Source: Conidiobolus incongruus B7586
Taxonomy: Eukaryota > Entomophthoromycota > Entomophthoromycetes > Entomophthorales > Conidiobolaceae
Direction of reading: 5' to 3'
DNA: 12,596 bases
Assembly: GCA_000697335.1 (NCBI GenBank)
Contig: JNEM01010712.1
Location: 1-12,596 of the forward strand
Shown piece after piece: positions 1 through 9,446 of the stretch; the stretch's first letter is position 1, and each line of letters opens with the position of its first letter. The notes under the pieces were generated by a model. The model saw only the letters and a list, made by a program, of their open reading frames with translations. It did not search any database and was not told where the DNA came from. The position numbers were made by a program, and so were the translations under genes.

Positions 1-488
1 GATGGAGCAACAAAGAATGATGGAGTTGATGGATCAAAAGAATCAATCTATGACAATGTACATTTGTTATTACACGTTTTAAATTATTTATTAACCAATT
101 CATTAGATATAAAGATGACAAAGAACTCAATGAAGAGCTTAAAAATCAATCAAGATGGGAAGATCCAAGTGCTAAATATTTACAAGTAATTTTATTGATT
201 TCTTCACATTTTCCTTTGACTCATCTCTATATAGACATCTTCCAAAGCTAAATCTAAATCAAGGTATCCTCAATATAATGGACCATATCCTTCCAACCGT
301 TTCAATATCCCTCCAGGTTATCGTTGGGATGGAGTGGGTAAGTCTTTCATGTTAAGTTATTGACCAGCTTTCATTAAATGATAATTATAGATCGTTCTAA
401 TGGCTTCGAAAAGGATCTTATCAAACACGAATATTCTCGTAAAAATCTCCAATCTGAAGCATACGCTTGGGGTGCCGAAGATATGTAA
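1..488 (+). CDS. BUD13: BUD13, pre-mRNA splicing factor (3' end only)
   Basis: C-terminal part of BUD13, a subunit of the RES (retention and splicing) complex that binds the activated spliceosome in the nucleus. The gene runs in from the left edge with codons in phase from base 2. Four exons are visible: 1-57, 107-185, 235-337 and 391-488, separated by introns of 49, 49 and 53 nt that all begin GTA and end AG. Joined, they give the family's C-terminal signature: an acidic stretch ([11 protein letters not shown]), then [20 protein letters not shown], then [11 protein letters not shown], and the terminal AWGAEDM followed by TAA. Human BUD13 has [20 protein letters not shown] and ends WSVEDM, so the stop is in the expected place. 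All three splice joins preserve the frame, which supports the intron calls. The N-terminal part lies outside the window. Confidence 0.95.
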
Positions 489-1520
489 TTTAGTTGGAAT
501 GAATTTCTGTATAATAGGAATATAATTTACCTATCAATTTGTTTAAAGATAATTCAAATTTTCACTTCATCATAAGTCATATATATAATATTTTTATTAA
601 TCTGATCTAATTATTAATTTTCAACTCTATTAATTCGCCAAAAGGAAACTATAGCCCCAATGCTAATATTATCTAATTTACCCAAGGGTAAAATTATCCA
701 ACTTTTAATTTATTTTTTCATTTAAAAGATAAAATTATCAATTATTGCTAATTAATTCACAGCTATTACAGAATAAGATATTGTATTAAATTCAATCTAA
801 AGTAATACTTACATTTGTATTATCATCAAAATGTAGACATATACTATTATATCTGATCTTAAATATCAAATTAATATTATGTAGCTTGACAAATACTTGT
901 AATAACTATTTAATAATTTTAATTTATTTTTGATTTATATTTCTCAAATAATGTATATTATCAATCTTGAAATAATAATCCAGTTAGTGTTAAACTCCAA
1001 CATTTAATACTATTTTCTAATAAAAGTATATACTTATTTTGAATTATTTCATTTTTTTGGAATTTTCAGAATGCTGCTATCTTTAATTATTATATAATTT
1101 GATAATTAACAGTACAAGTATATTTATAACAAATCTAGTGTAATAAGTGATTATCATATTATAGATCAAATTAATAACCAGTTTATTCCTTTTGGAAAAG
1201 TGAAAGCTGGCATAAATAAAGAAAAATATCTTAATTTATTGATAACTATCAAAAACTGTAATTGATACATGAATGTTCTTAGATTTATATTGTAAAAAAT
1301 TTATTGAATTCAATTTAAATTGTTGTGATATTGAAACTTGAGACTGATATATCACTTTTAATTATACCCATAAATTAATTTTAATTACCCAAATCCATAT
1401 CTCTGATAGCCTGGTCATGTTTTTTTTGAATTTCATCAATATTCACTTAACTAAAAATACCAATATATATTATTTACATTAGTAAGCACCAGTCTCATAG
1501 CATTTCCTATTATTTACCAG
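489..1520. other. AT-rich spacer between BUD13 and the BST1 pseudogene
   Basis: About 1 kb of very AT-rich DNA with many stops in all frames. The only coding-like item is a 50-codon open stretch on + at 1113-1265, which follows an AACAG that could be a splice acceptor. It contains the peptide QFIPFGKVKAGINKEKYL and ends at TGA. I do not recognise it. An open run of this length is expected several times by chance in a window this AT-rich and this long, so I do not call a gene. A possible acceptor (TTTACCAG, ending at 1520) just before the BST1 homology suggests that a missing first exon of that gene, coding its signal anchor, once lay in this spacer. I could not find that exon. Confidence 0.5.
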
Positions 1521-4053
1521 AAAAATCATTAAGAAGTTTCGAAATGTCGTATGACTTATATATATCCAAGTTATCTCTTATTAACATCCCTTCAATTCCA
1601 AAAGTATTAAAACGCTATCAATTACAGTTATATCGGGATGGAAGATTTGACACTGAAGAGAGATTGAATGGTGCACCCTTACTCTTTATTCCAGGAAATC
1701 GAGATAGCTATGGTCAAGCGAGATCCTTGGGAGGTATATTGCAGGAAATAGCATTTGAAAGAGGTGAAGCTAATATTCGATATGATATCGTTACATCAGA
1801 TTTAAATGAAGAATTCACTGCTTTTAGTACTCATCTATTAGAAGATCAAGCTGTATTTATCAATCACTGTATTTAGGCTATTTTAAATCTTTACGATTCC
1901 AATAATATATATATAAAGCTAGAAGGAGTTGTAGTTGTATCTCATAGTATGGGAAGAATAGTCGTTAGACGATCTGTAATGTTATCGAACTTTCCCAAAA
2001 ATTTTGTGAATACGATCATCACACTTGCAACACCTCAGAGCATATCTAGAGCTCCATTTGATTCAAATATGATGCAACTATACCATGAAATTGACATGTT
2101 TTGGCGTCGGTATAATGCCGAATCACCAGTATCTAAAATTACATTGATCAACATATCTGGAGGCGTTCAAGATCTATTGATCTCTGACCAATTTGCTCAG
2201 ATGGAATATGGATTCTATAGTAAACATTTATTCAGCACTCAAATTCAAAACACTTGGACGAGTATGGATCATTTATGTATATTGTGGAGTAATCAATTAG
2301 TGATTCAAGTAGCTAAAGCTTTTATAAATATCCATCGTCCTCATCTCAGTACACGCACAATCCCTAATAACAAAGAAAGGCTAGATGGGGTCAGTTCAGT
2401 TCTGCAATATGAAGAAAACCCACAAATAAAACCGGCTCACTCCATCCACGTCCCGATTTTTGACATCATCTTCTCTTTGAAACATAATCAAATTCCTAGA
2501 GAAGTAAGAGTCCAAGCTTCAGAAAGCTTCACTTTAATATCTAACCACAGATTCAAGTTATTTTCATGTCTAACATACAACGATTGTAAGCCTTCAGAAT
2601 CTGCTAAATTAGAAGCTATTCCTGCCACCAATGAAAAAGAATTTTATAGAATTGTCAAGTATTATACTTTAACTGTTCCTAAGCTCAAGTCTGAGAATCA
2701 AAATGTAGTGATTGTTATGAAACCATTATCTCATCAGACTTTTTTTTTCTAATTTCTAAACCAGTCCCTAAAGAGCTAATACTAATTCATTTTAGCTTAT
2801 TACAACGTATTTTTAGTGCATCTATTCCCTTAAGCAATTGTTTTCATATCAAAGTCTTGCTCAATTTGCAATCTTCGTCAATTTTTGTATACTCCCTACA
2901 ATTTCCTCACACTTCAATTATATTACGTCAATATCCTAATGTTTCCAAAGAGATTAAATGTATTGTCAAAGAGAAGATGCTCTTATGCGGTTCAATCTAC
3001 CAACCAGCCTATATAAAGCTGAACAAGCATCTATACAGGATCATTTTGTAGAGTTAGATTTTTGGAACGATTCTTATCTTACCGATTTTAATGTTAGCGT
3101 TAAAATCAGGTCAAATTGGTTTCATACACTAGGCAAACTAGGCGCTAGATACGAAATAGGTATTGTTTACTTCTCCATATTCATATTGACCATCATTCAC
3201 TTAAGACAGTTGTATATCTTGAGCAATATGAATACTCATTATAGCCTGAAACAGATTTTTAAACAAATCTTAAGAAAACCATTATGATTACATTTAATAT
3301 TGTTAGTTATTAGCATATCTAAATTCGTATTCCCAATAATATGTTCATTCTCCTTACTCTTCTATTTTAGCACCTGCGATTTGAGCAATACAGTGCCTTA
3401 TTGGCTACCTTTCGAAGACTACTGGTCACTGTTGGTACCCTACCTTTTATTCACTATAGGAATTGGGCTCTCTAGAGTTTTCAATTGGTTATCCAGTGTG
3501 GTTGAATTCGTTTTAAAATTGGTATTAGCTCCATTACACATAATATATAGGTCCTAAATATTTCAATCAGTTAACTTAATTCTATTGCTTATTTTACTAA
3601 GTTTGGGATTCTCACCTCAATTACTCACTATCATCGTGTATTTCATCGCTTATACCACTACAATCTCTAATATGGCTCACTCGCAAATCTTCGAACCTAT
3701 TCAATGGGTGATGTTTTTAATTTTGTACTATTAATTCCTTCAACAATGACCAATGTTTGGAACCTTATTAGGGTTGGCGAGGTTTGGAGTGAAAGAGGAT
3801 TCATCTGGTATCCTAATGCTTCAAGTTTAATTCCTCCAGTCCTTTTCAATCATCTAGGTTCTTTGAACACATGCTGAATCAAATGAGGTAATTCATATAT
3901 AGATTTATTATATATATTTATTAATTTTACTAGAATATTGATGAAAAAATAAGATTTGTACCATTTTTAGTAGCTTTGGTATCTTTATTTTTATTTCAAA
4001 ATATCTCATTTGGATTTCTTTACAGGTTATTTAATGTTGAATTATTTAGTTAA
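1521..4053 (+). pseudogene. BST1: Broken PGAP1/BST1 GPI inositol-deacylase gene
   Basis: PGAP1/Bst1 is an ER membrane lipase that removes the inositol acyl chain from GPI anchors so that GPI proteins can leave the ER. Matches run in the family order: MSYD then LYRDGRF at 1544, GAPLLFIPGN with RSLGG, the lipase block at 1940-1957, VNTIITLATPQS, and the histidine block TWTSMDHLCILW. A lumenal domain and several hydrophobic C-terminal segments follow. The gene is broken. There are in-frame stops TAG at 1874, TGA at 3285 and TAA at 3555. The frame also shifts at the nine-T run 2740-2748, somewhere in 2950-3050, near 3707 and near 3870. The nucleophile elbow reads SHSMGR instead of GHSMGG; the serine (1946-1948) remains but both outer glycines are lost. 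A likely intron (3888-3933) precedes a last hydrophobic exon ending in TAA at 4051-4053, so this is not a processed copy. No upstream signal-anchor exon was found. Sequencing error is an unlikely full explanation given the number of lesions. Confidence 0.88.
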
Positions 4054-4554
4054 TGTATAATCCATTGAATAAAGGTTTTTATACCAATTTTTTAATTAAT
4101 ATTTTAATTTGCTTTTTATTCATTTTTTAATAATTTGATATTAACCAGTTCACTCAATAATTTCGTTTTTCAATTTCATCAATTTGATAATTATATCGAT
4201 AATAGTATATAATTCAATTGTTGGACTGAAAACTTAAAATATAAAATTAGTATAAATTTTTTAATAGTCTCAAATGGCAAGTATTCTATTCCTCAATCAA
4301 ATTATAAATTTGAAATCCGAGAAAATGTGTATCTTTATTGAATATTCATGAAGAGTATGGTTTGTGAAAGTCAATGAACAAGTTGGAATCTATACTTACA
4401 GGAAATATATTATTAAAAATAAATAATATATATTAAAAACAAATAAAAGGAATGAATTATATGTATATTTAAAGATATGATGGATATGATATTTATAAAT
4501 ACCAGGAATCCAAGTCAAATTTTAATTAATAAGTCCTATATTAACAGATACTGT
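4054..4554. other. AT-rich spacer, convergent ends of BST1 relic and C2H2 gene
   Basis: This holds the 3' flanks of two convergent units. Frame 1 on + has a 42-codon open run (4213-4341) containing the peptide ENLKYKISINFLIVSNGKY, flanked by stops on both sides. I could not relate it to any family, and runs of this size arise by chance at this base composition. No terminator or RNA gene was recognised. Confidence 0.4.
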
Positions 4555-5967
4555 TTACTTTTCTTGTATCGGTACTTCAAGATTATTGGAGCTGGTAGCT
4601 TCATTATTGTTTTTAGATGGTGGGAACGGATAGTGCCCATGTTTGGCAATATGTCTTCGACTCTTCAAATGTCGCCCAAGATCGTGGTTTCGATCGAATC
4701 CTCTACCACATAAAGGACATACAAATTGCTTGATTCGGTTCGGGAAATGAGTCAAGAAGTGAGTTCGTAAGTTGTAGGATTTAGCAAAGGCTCGATTACA
4801 GCCTTGGAACCTACAAGCATATTTTTTAGGAGGCTTATTCTCATCATTACCTGTTTCTTCCTTTTCGTCCAAATCGTCTTGGTCAATATCGTTATTGTAA
4901 GTACCATGATTGTTGACATTTAAATTGAACGTAGCTTGATTGGGACTAGTATTACTGTGGTCCGAATAATTTGAGCCGAAGGGAGGAGGACTCGAAACGT
5001 TTAATGGACTGAGCGCTTCGGAGCCAAAGTGCCCATTTCCATTTCCTGGACTCGTGCCCAAAAAAGTGGCAGGAGGATGACCTGGGGAAGTTCCAGGCTC
5101 GATAGATTGAAGATAAATATTCATAGGATCTAAACTACCTCCTAAAAGTTCAAGAGAGGAGATACCATTGGCGTTGGGTTGTAAACCAAAGTCGAAGTTG
5201 GGCTGACTTGGGCTGGGTGCAGAGGATCCTAGCGGAGTATGTCCTGGAGAGAGTGCATTCACATTGGGATTGAGGAAGGGGTTATATCCAGGAGGTAAGT
5301 CATTAATGGATAAATTATTCATCGAAGTGGATATATGAGCAGTGTGGTCAGTTGGAAAGTGGTCTGAATGATAGGAACTGGGGCCAAGATTGAAATTGGG
5401 ATCTAAAATAGGGTCACTAAGCTGAAGATTATCTCCAGAGAAGTTTGAATATTGAGGTGAACCAAAGTTTGCATTTAAAACTGGTGATAGCATTCCTTGA
5501 TTTATACCCATATTTTGTTGGTTGCCTTGAGGAGATGCAGAGAGATAATTAAACATGTCACTCTCATGATGTTGCTGAACTAATCCGGGTAATAGTGCAT
5601 CGGTTGGAGAAACACCGAGTTGAGGGGCATTCATTAAGGGACTATGTGGACTATGGGAGTTGATACTAATTTGAATTGGTGCAGTACCTGTAATAGGAAT
5701 CATAGATGTGGTTGTTAAGTCGTTGTGGAAGCTATGCTGAGAAATATCTGAATGATAGGATCCCACATTACTATGAAATGAAGAAGGATAAGCGCCTTGA
5801 AGGTTCTGATCGTCTTGATGGGAATCAAAATGAATTGTAGGGATATTATGGCTACTGTTTGGAATAGCTATAGGATTAGAAGGAACTGAGTTTGATACAG
5901 ATTGGAGCCATTGAGACATTTCGTAATCAGAGTTAGGATCATTTTTATTGACTATTGGTTGCTGCAT
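4555..5967 (-). CDS. C2H2 zinc-finger transcription factor (470 aa, single exon)
   Basis: Likely sequence-specific DNA-binding regulator in the nucleus. Two C2H2 fingers sit near the C-terminus: residues about 385-407 (C-x4-C-x12-H-x3-H, core NRAFAKSYNLRTH) and 417-439 (C-x2-C-x12-H-x5-H, core GRGFDRNHDLGRH). The nine-residue linker is longer than, and unlike, the TGEKP type. The SYNLRTH and RNHDLGRH helices resemble the Swi5/Ace2/Crz1 class of fungal fingers, but orthology cannot be fixed by eye. Residues about 1-355 are low-complexity, rich in S, N, P, G, Q and H, with 13 Ser-Pro sites, several LSPG/TSPG repeats and recurring YHSD motifs. This is typical of a phosphorylated, disordered activation region. 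An acidic run (DIDQDDLDEKEETGNDENK) comes just before the fingers, and basic residues around them may serve nuclear import. The frame is open from ATG (5967-5965) to TAA (4557-4555) without introns, and its base composition is clearly less AT-rich than the flanks. No upstream in-frame alternative start is favoured. Confidence 0.9.
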   Translation of the reverse strand: MQQPIVNKNDPNSDYEMSQWLQSVSNSVPSNPIAIPNSSHNIPTIHFDSHQDDQNLQGAYPSSFHSNVGSYHSDISQHSFHNDLTTTSMIPITGTAPIQISINSHSPHSPLMNAPQLGVSPTDALLPGLVQQHHESDMFNYLSASPQGNQQNMGINQGMLSPVLNANFGSPQYSNFSGDNLQLSDPILDPNFNLGPSSYHSDHFPTDHTAHISTSMNNLSINDLPPGYNPFLNPNVNALSPGHTPLGSSAPSPSQPNFDFGLQPNANGISSLELLGGSLDPMNIYLQSIEPGTSPGHPPATFLGTSPGNGNGHFGSEALSPLNVSSPPPFGSNYSDHSNTSPNQATFNLNVNNHGTYNNDIDQDDLDEKEETGNDENKPPKKYACRFQGCNRAFAKSYNLRTHFLTHFPNRIKQFVCPLCGRGFDRNHDLGRHLKSRRHIAKHGHYPFPPSKNNNEATSSNNLEVPIQEK

Positions 5968-6418
5968 TGGATATTGAAATAGTATTTAAAGACCAAATTT
6001 AAAGCGAATTCGTGAACTATAAAATATATACTATAATTGAAATATAAAGGATAAGTGACCGAGTGAATATATTTTAATAAAGTAATAAAGTGAATGTATT
6101 TACAATTTAATATAATAATAATATATTATATTTAACTTTGATTTGTATTTTACTCGGTTATTGAAATTTAAAAAGCAAACCAATATTGATGAATTATACC
6201 ACTTATAAATAAAATTCCCAACTAATTTTTATGGTATTCTTATTATTAAGGATTCGATTTTAGCTTTTTATGATATCATGAAATTTGGGAAAAAATGAAT
6301 ATGTTTAGCCTTTGCCAATTTAATTGGTTAATTCATGCAAATTGTCAAATTGCATTTTCTCCAATGAGCCGTGATTTTTAATCATCCAAACATTGAAAAT
6401 AATTGAATATCCATCCAC
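5968..6418. other. Upstream region of the C2H2 gene; CCAAT palindrome
   Basis: AT-rich spacer between the C2H2 start codon and the next minus-strand relic, so it should hold the C2H2 promoter. The one distinct motif is a perfect palindrome at 6315-6327, CCAATT-T-AATTGG, giving two CCAAT boxes in opposite orientation about 350 nt upstream of the ATG. CCAAT boxes are bound by the HAP/NF-Y complex in fungi; occupancy here is a guess. No coding sequence is supported. Confidence 0.35.
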
Positions 6419-7201
6419 TCAGCATTCGTTATAATGACCCTGAACAATTTGAATCACTTCATTACCAAAATGAATATTAGTAACCATACGACTACCGGTC
6501 TTCATCAAATTATCTACAACTTCAATTTCACACTCAGAAATAACTGCGCAAATCTCATTGAAAAATGATGAAATACTCATATTATCACTGTCTGAATCAG
6601 GGATTAATGAAGGTTGATTCTAAATGGTGTCAAAACTAGATTTTTAGCGAATTGAAAACATCCATCTGAATATGAAATTATTCACAATGATTAGACTGCG
6701 GAACTAATCTTGTGAATTTATGGAAAACTTAAGGTGCTGCAAATTACATTTCTAATCATTTGAAATTCAATTCGCTAGATTAGCATCATCCACACTTGCT
6801 AAAGTTTGATAGATGATGATCATTTCCCGTTCATTCAGATTATAGCCATTTCATAATGAGCATTCTGTTTACCATATTAATGATAATGACAAGCATTTAA
6901 TCAATTATATCTAAATAAATCTCAGATCCAAAATGGTTTATCTAAAAAAAGACTACTCAAATTATTATTTGGCAAGCATATATATTAGTTACATGAATTA
7001 GTAATTTTAATTGAATAGGTCCCCAGATTTAGAAAGCTTAGAGAGATTATTCTTATTTAAAGTTAGGTCAATATTTGTAAACATTGAGCGAATTAAATAA
7101 ATGCTCCTAGCATTCACTATGCAAGATACTTTGCAATTGTTGATTGGTTTAAATAAATTGATTTCTAACCTTTTGTAATGATGTAAAATGAGGCAAATGT
7201 T
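6419..7201 (-). pseudogene. Decayed gene, possibly a fungal-specific transcription factor (nearer relic)
   Basis: Minus-strand coding-like pieces, in order of transcription. First, 7201-7007 is 64 open codons containing ILHHYKRLEINLFKP, then NCKVSCIVNARSIYLI; an LHxxYxxLxIxLxRP stretch followed by C...A..I resembles the C-terminal half of the fungal-specific transcription factor domain of Zn2Cys6 proteins. Second, about 6852-6770 is a short piece with LNEREMIIIYQTLASVDDAN. Third, 6619-6419 is 66 codons after a TTTAG acceptor-like site, with the acidic IPDSDSDNMS near its start, a middle part CEIEVVDNLMKTGSR, and a TGA stop. The pieces do not join into an open frame: stops separate them, no donor/acceptor pairs restore phase, and no Cys6 zinc cluster or ATG-led N-terminus was found. 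An inverted-repeat element separates pieces two and three. The family assignment rests on a short motif and is tentative. It could be part of one gene with the 7559-8612 relic, but each relic has its own LHxxY motif, which favours two genes. Confidence 0.4.
6645..6777. repeat. Small inverted-repeat (MITE-like) element
   Basis: A perfect 12-bp inverted repeat, TAGCGAATTGAA at 6645-6656 and TTCAATTCGCTA at 6766-6777, bounds 133 bp. Inside, 6680-6694 and 6704-6717 form a second hairpin (ATTCACAATGATTAG against CTAATCTTGTGAAT, one bulged base). The outer repeat begins and ends with TA, as a TA target duplication would, and CTAGATT occurs just outside or overlapping each end (6636-6642 and 6775-6781). 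It lies between two coding-like pieces of the minus-strand relic, as expected for an insertion into a gene. There is no coding capacity. A non-autonomous DNA transposon such as a Tc1/mariner-type MITE fits; a chance inverted repeat cannot be excluded from one copy. Confidence 0.4.
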
Positions 7202-7558
7202 TTAGTGTTTAATTAATTTCTATTTCGATTATTTGTTTACTTATTAAAAATATTGCAAAGGAATATATAATATAATTATTTCAAAAAGGTTAGTAAATGG
7301 ATCGAATATCAAGTATCTCGTCAAACTTATATTTAGTTAATATAATGGTAAGTTTTATAATCAAGTATAGCTGATATTAAATATTGGATAATAATTCAAA
7401 ATAAGTGGAATATTACCTATCTTAGCGTTATATAACTTAATTTTAGTCGTGATATAGTATATATCTAATTTTTAATTATTACCTGATTGTAATCATTACA
7501 TTGTTATTGCTTATTAGCTTATAAGCAAACTTGTAATTCTAATTGAATTAATGTTTTG

Positions 7559-8612
7559 TCAAATAAATTTATATAAATATGTAGGAAATAAGAAAACTTG
7601 AAAAATTTGATTGAATCCTATAGTAACAGGATCAATTTTGATATTATTGAACGGCTTGATAAATAGAGTTATTTTCGCCGAAAGAATAATAAAAAGTACA
7701 CTTTTAATAGTAATTTTTATGAATAGTAATGATGTCATCAAATACTATGTCTAGTAAATGGGCTTGACTAGCTGTGATTTCTTTCCTAGTATTAAATTGA
7801 ATAAGAGAAATATAAGCGTGAAGTCTGGAGTAAAGAGATTGATAATGCAAAAACATTCTAATTTGATTCTTTTCAACACTATACTTTTCATATATCATTT
7901 TATGCACGGCTCCATAAATGCTATTCAAAAAATCTAAATGATTATTATTTAAACATATGATAATGTGAACGATGAGTCTGATGATCACTTACAAATATAT
8001 GATGAATTAATTTGGTTGACCCATTTCATTTTAACTAATAAAATGAAGCCGGTTTGGGTATCTGGATCCGAATAGACCATCTTATCAGCTTCTTTAATTT
8101 CTGCTAAGATATCATCTGCTCAATCGATTGTCACTGATAGAACACTTAAAATAATTGGTTTGACCATATTTATTAAATACCATAACTTTCTTCAATCATG
8201 AAGGTATTGTGACTACTAAACTTTAAAATTAACGAAAACAAATAGGTTTGAGTTTTTGAATTAAAATGATAAAACAAAGAATTATCTTTTCAGTGACAGG
8301 AAATATGGGATTAACTTTAATACTTTCAAGTTTTTAAGTATTAGTTTTTACTTTCAACATGTATTAAATATGATTATAATCGATTATATTCATTTGAGAA
8401 ACAAATTCACTAAAAAAGGCGAAAATTGATCATTCTTAAATAGTAATTTTTTATATTGATAATAGCCTTCACAACCTGATTATTAGTTTCATTTTAAATG
8501 GTGCCTAATAAATAAATGCGTTTGTTGCTGTATCTTTCTCTAATAATTTTTGAAATCTGAATTTTTGAATTAAATCCAAAATTATTTGAATTGGATTGAT
8601 ATATCCTGAGGT
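7559..8612 (-). pseudogene. Decayed gene, possibly a fungal-specific transcription factor (farther relic)
   Basis: The clearest part runs from 8167 down to 7704. ATG at 8167-8165 opens a 15-codon piece (MVKPIILSVLSVTID) that stops at TGA 8122-8120; the same frame continues at 8119-7993 (EIKEADKMVYSDPDTQTGF). A well-formed intron at 7992-7934 (GTAAGT...TTTAG, 59 nt, phase 1) joins it to IYGAVHKMIYEKYSVEKNQ, then FLHYQSLYSRLHAYISLI, ending at TAA 7706-7704. The LHYQSLxxRLHAY stretch resembles the middle homology region of fungal-specific transcription factors. Weaker in-phase scraps, interrupted by stops, continue to about 7559 (SCYYRIQSNF) and upstream to 8612 (VNPIFPVTEKI; LLEKDTATNAF). Several stops in phase show that it is not functional. 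No zinc-cluster exon was found. The domain assignment is inference from motif shape; the pseudogene status is firmer than the family. Confidence 0.45.
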
Positions 8613-8773
8613 TTAAAAAATAATTTCCTATACTTAATCAAACACCATCTTATCAATCATAATTATTTCACTCTAATGTTGGTATCATTTTAAATGATAG
8701 TAAGTGATCTAATATTTTATTATATTCACTATATATAATATAGCTTTTTAGGAGAATCTCAATAAAAAAATAA

Positions 8774-9004
8774 CTGAAAATCACAATTTCAAATTTCACC
8801 TTAGTTGAACAAAAAGCATTTATCAAAATATCATACTATAAAAAATGCTCTATATTAACTATTCAATGAAATTTCCAAATAGTAATTGGTGGCAAGAGGC
8901 TTTCAAGGCATAGTATTGCAAACTGGTTTAATCAACTCGAAGATGAAAAATCTGATATAAAAGATATACCTTGTTTAAGCCAACTTAAATCCATAATTAA
9001 CTAA
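8774..9004 (+). mobile_element. Possible hAT-type transposase fragment
   Basis: A single + frame stays open for 77 codons except for one TGA (8867-8869) and ends at TAA 9002-9004. It reads LVEQKAFIKISYYKK, then after the stop GGKRLSRHSIANWF and a charged tail DEKSDIKDIPCL. Many BED-finger/hAT transposases have a segment of this shape: VE...F, then SR.T or SR.S followed by I...F and a lysine-rich helix, just before the catalytic RNase-H-like core. No DDE core, BED finger, dimerisation domain or terminal inverted repeats were found nearby, so at most a short relic survives. The open length alone is only mildly improbable at this base composition. The assignment is inference from a weak motif. 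Confidence 0.28.
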
Positions 9005-9446
9005 AAAAAATATAAATAAAATTAAAATAAATTTTTATTATCACTTATATACCTCAGAAAAAAATAGCATAATTTCTATATTTTGATTTTAACTCTATTA
9101 TTATTTTACTATATGATAATTTAAAATTAGTTAAAAAATATTAGGTGCTCTATACTTTAACCAAAAATTAAACAGATAAGAGAAAAAATATAGCTAATAT
9201 AGATTTATATCATTATAATGCTTATCTTACTTTACTTAAAAAATTATTGCAATAGAAAACTATAAATTCTAGTATACGATTTATTATCAAAAAATAAAAG
9301 GAGTGCTCAGGTTATAAAATTAAAACCACCACAAATTTCAAAATATGAATTATTTAAAAAAGCAAATATTATTTTTAGATATATTTATTAATAATATAAC
9401 ATTCCACTAATTATTACCAAAAATTAAATTATAATAATATATTATA
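9005..9446. other. AT-rich spacer, no feature seen
   Basis: Almost entirely A and T with frequent stops in all frames; I see no coding, RNA or repeat signal that I can support. Confidence 0.6.

Noticed and set aside
1113-1265. Possible last exon of an unknown gene (50 codons after AACAG)
   Set aside because: No partner exon and no family match; runs this long are expected by chance at this AT content.
1874-1876. TAG read as glutamine (alternative genetic code)
   Set aside because: The neighbouring BUD13, C2H2 and CFAP20 genes end properly at TAA, and the same gene also has frameshifts and a TGA, so decay is the simpler reading.
2857-3557. Three separate short + strand ORFs (64, 109 and 85 codons)
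   Set aside because: They are pieces of the one BST1/PGAP1 pseudogene in different frames, not independent genes.
4108-4341. Coding-like + stretch with one internal stop
   Set aside because: No recognisable motif; length is within chance expectation for six frames.
4477-4713. 78-codon + strand ORF overlapping the C2H2 gene end
   Set aside because: Its second half lies opposite the zinc-finger coding sequence and reads as its shadow; the first half is AT-rich spacer.
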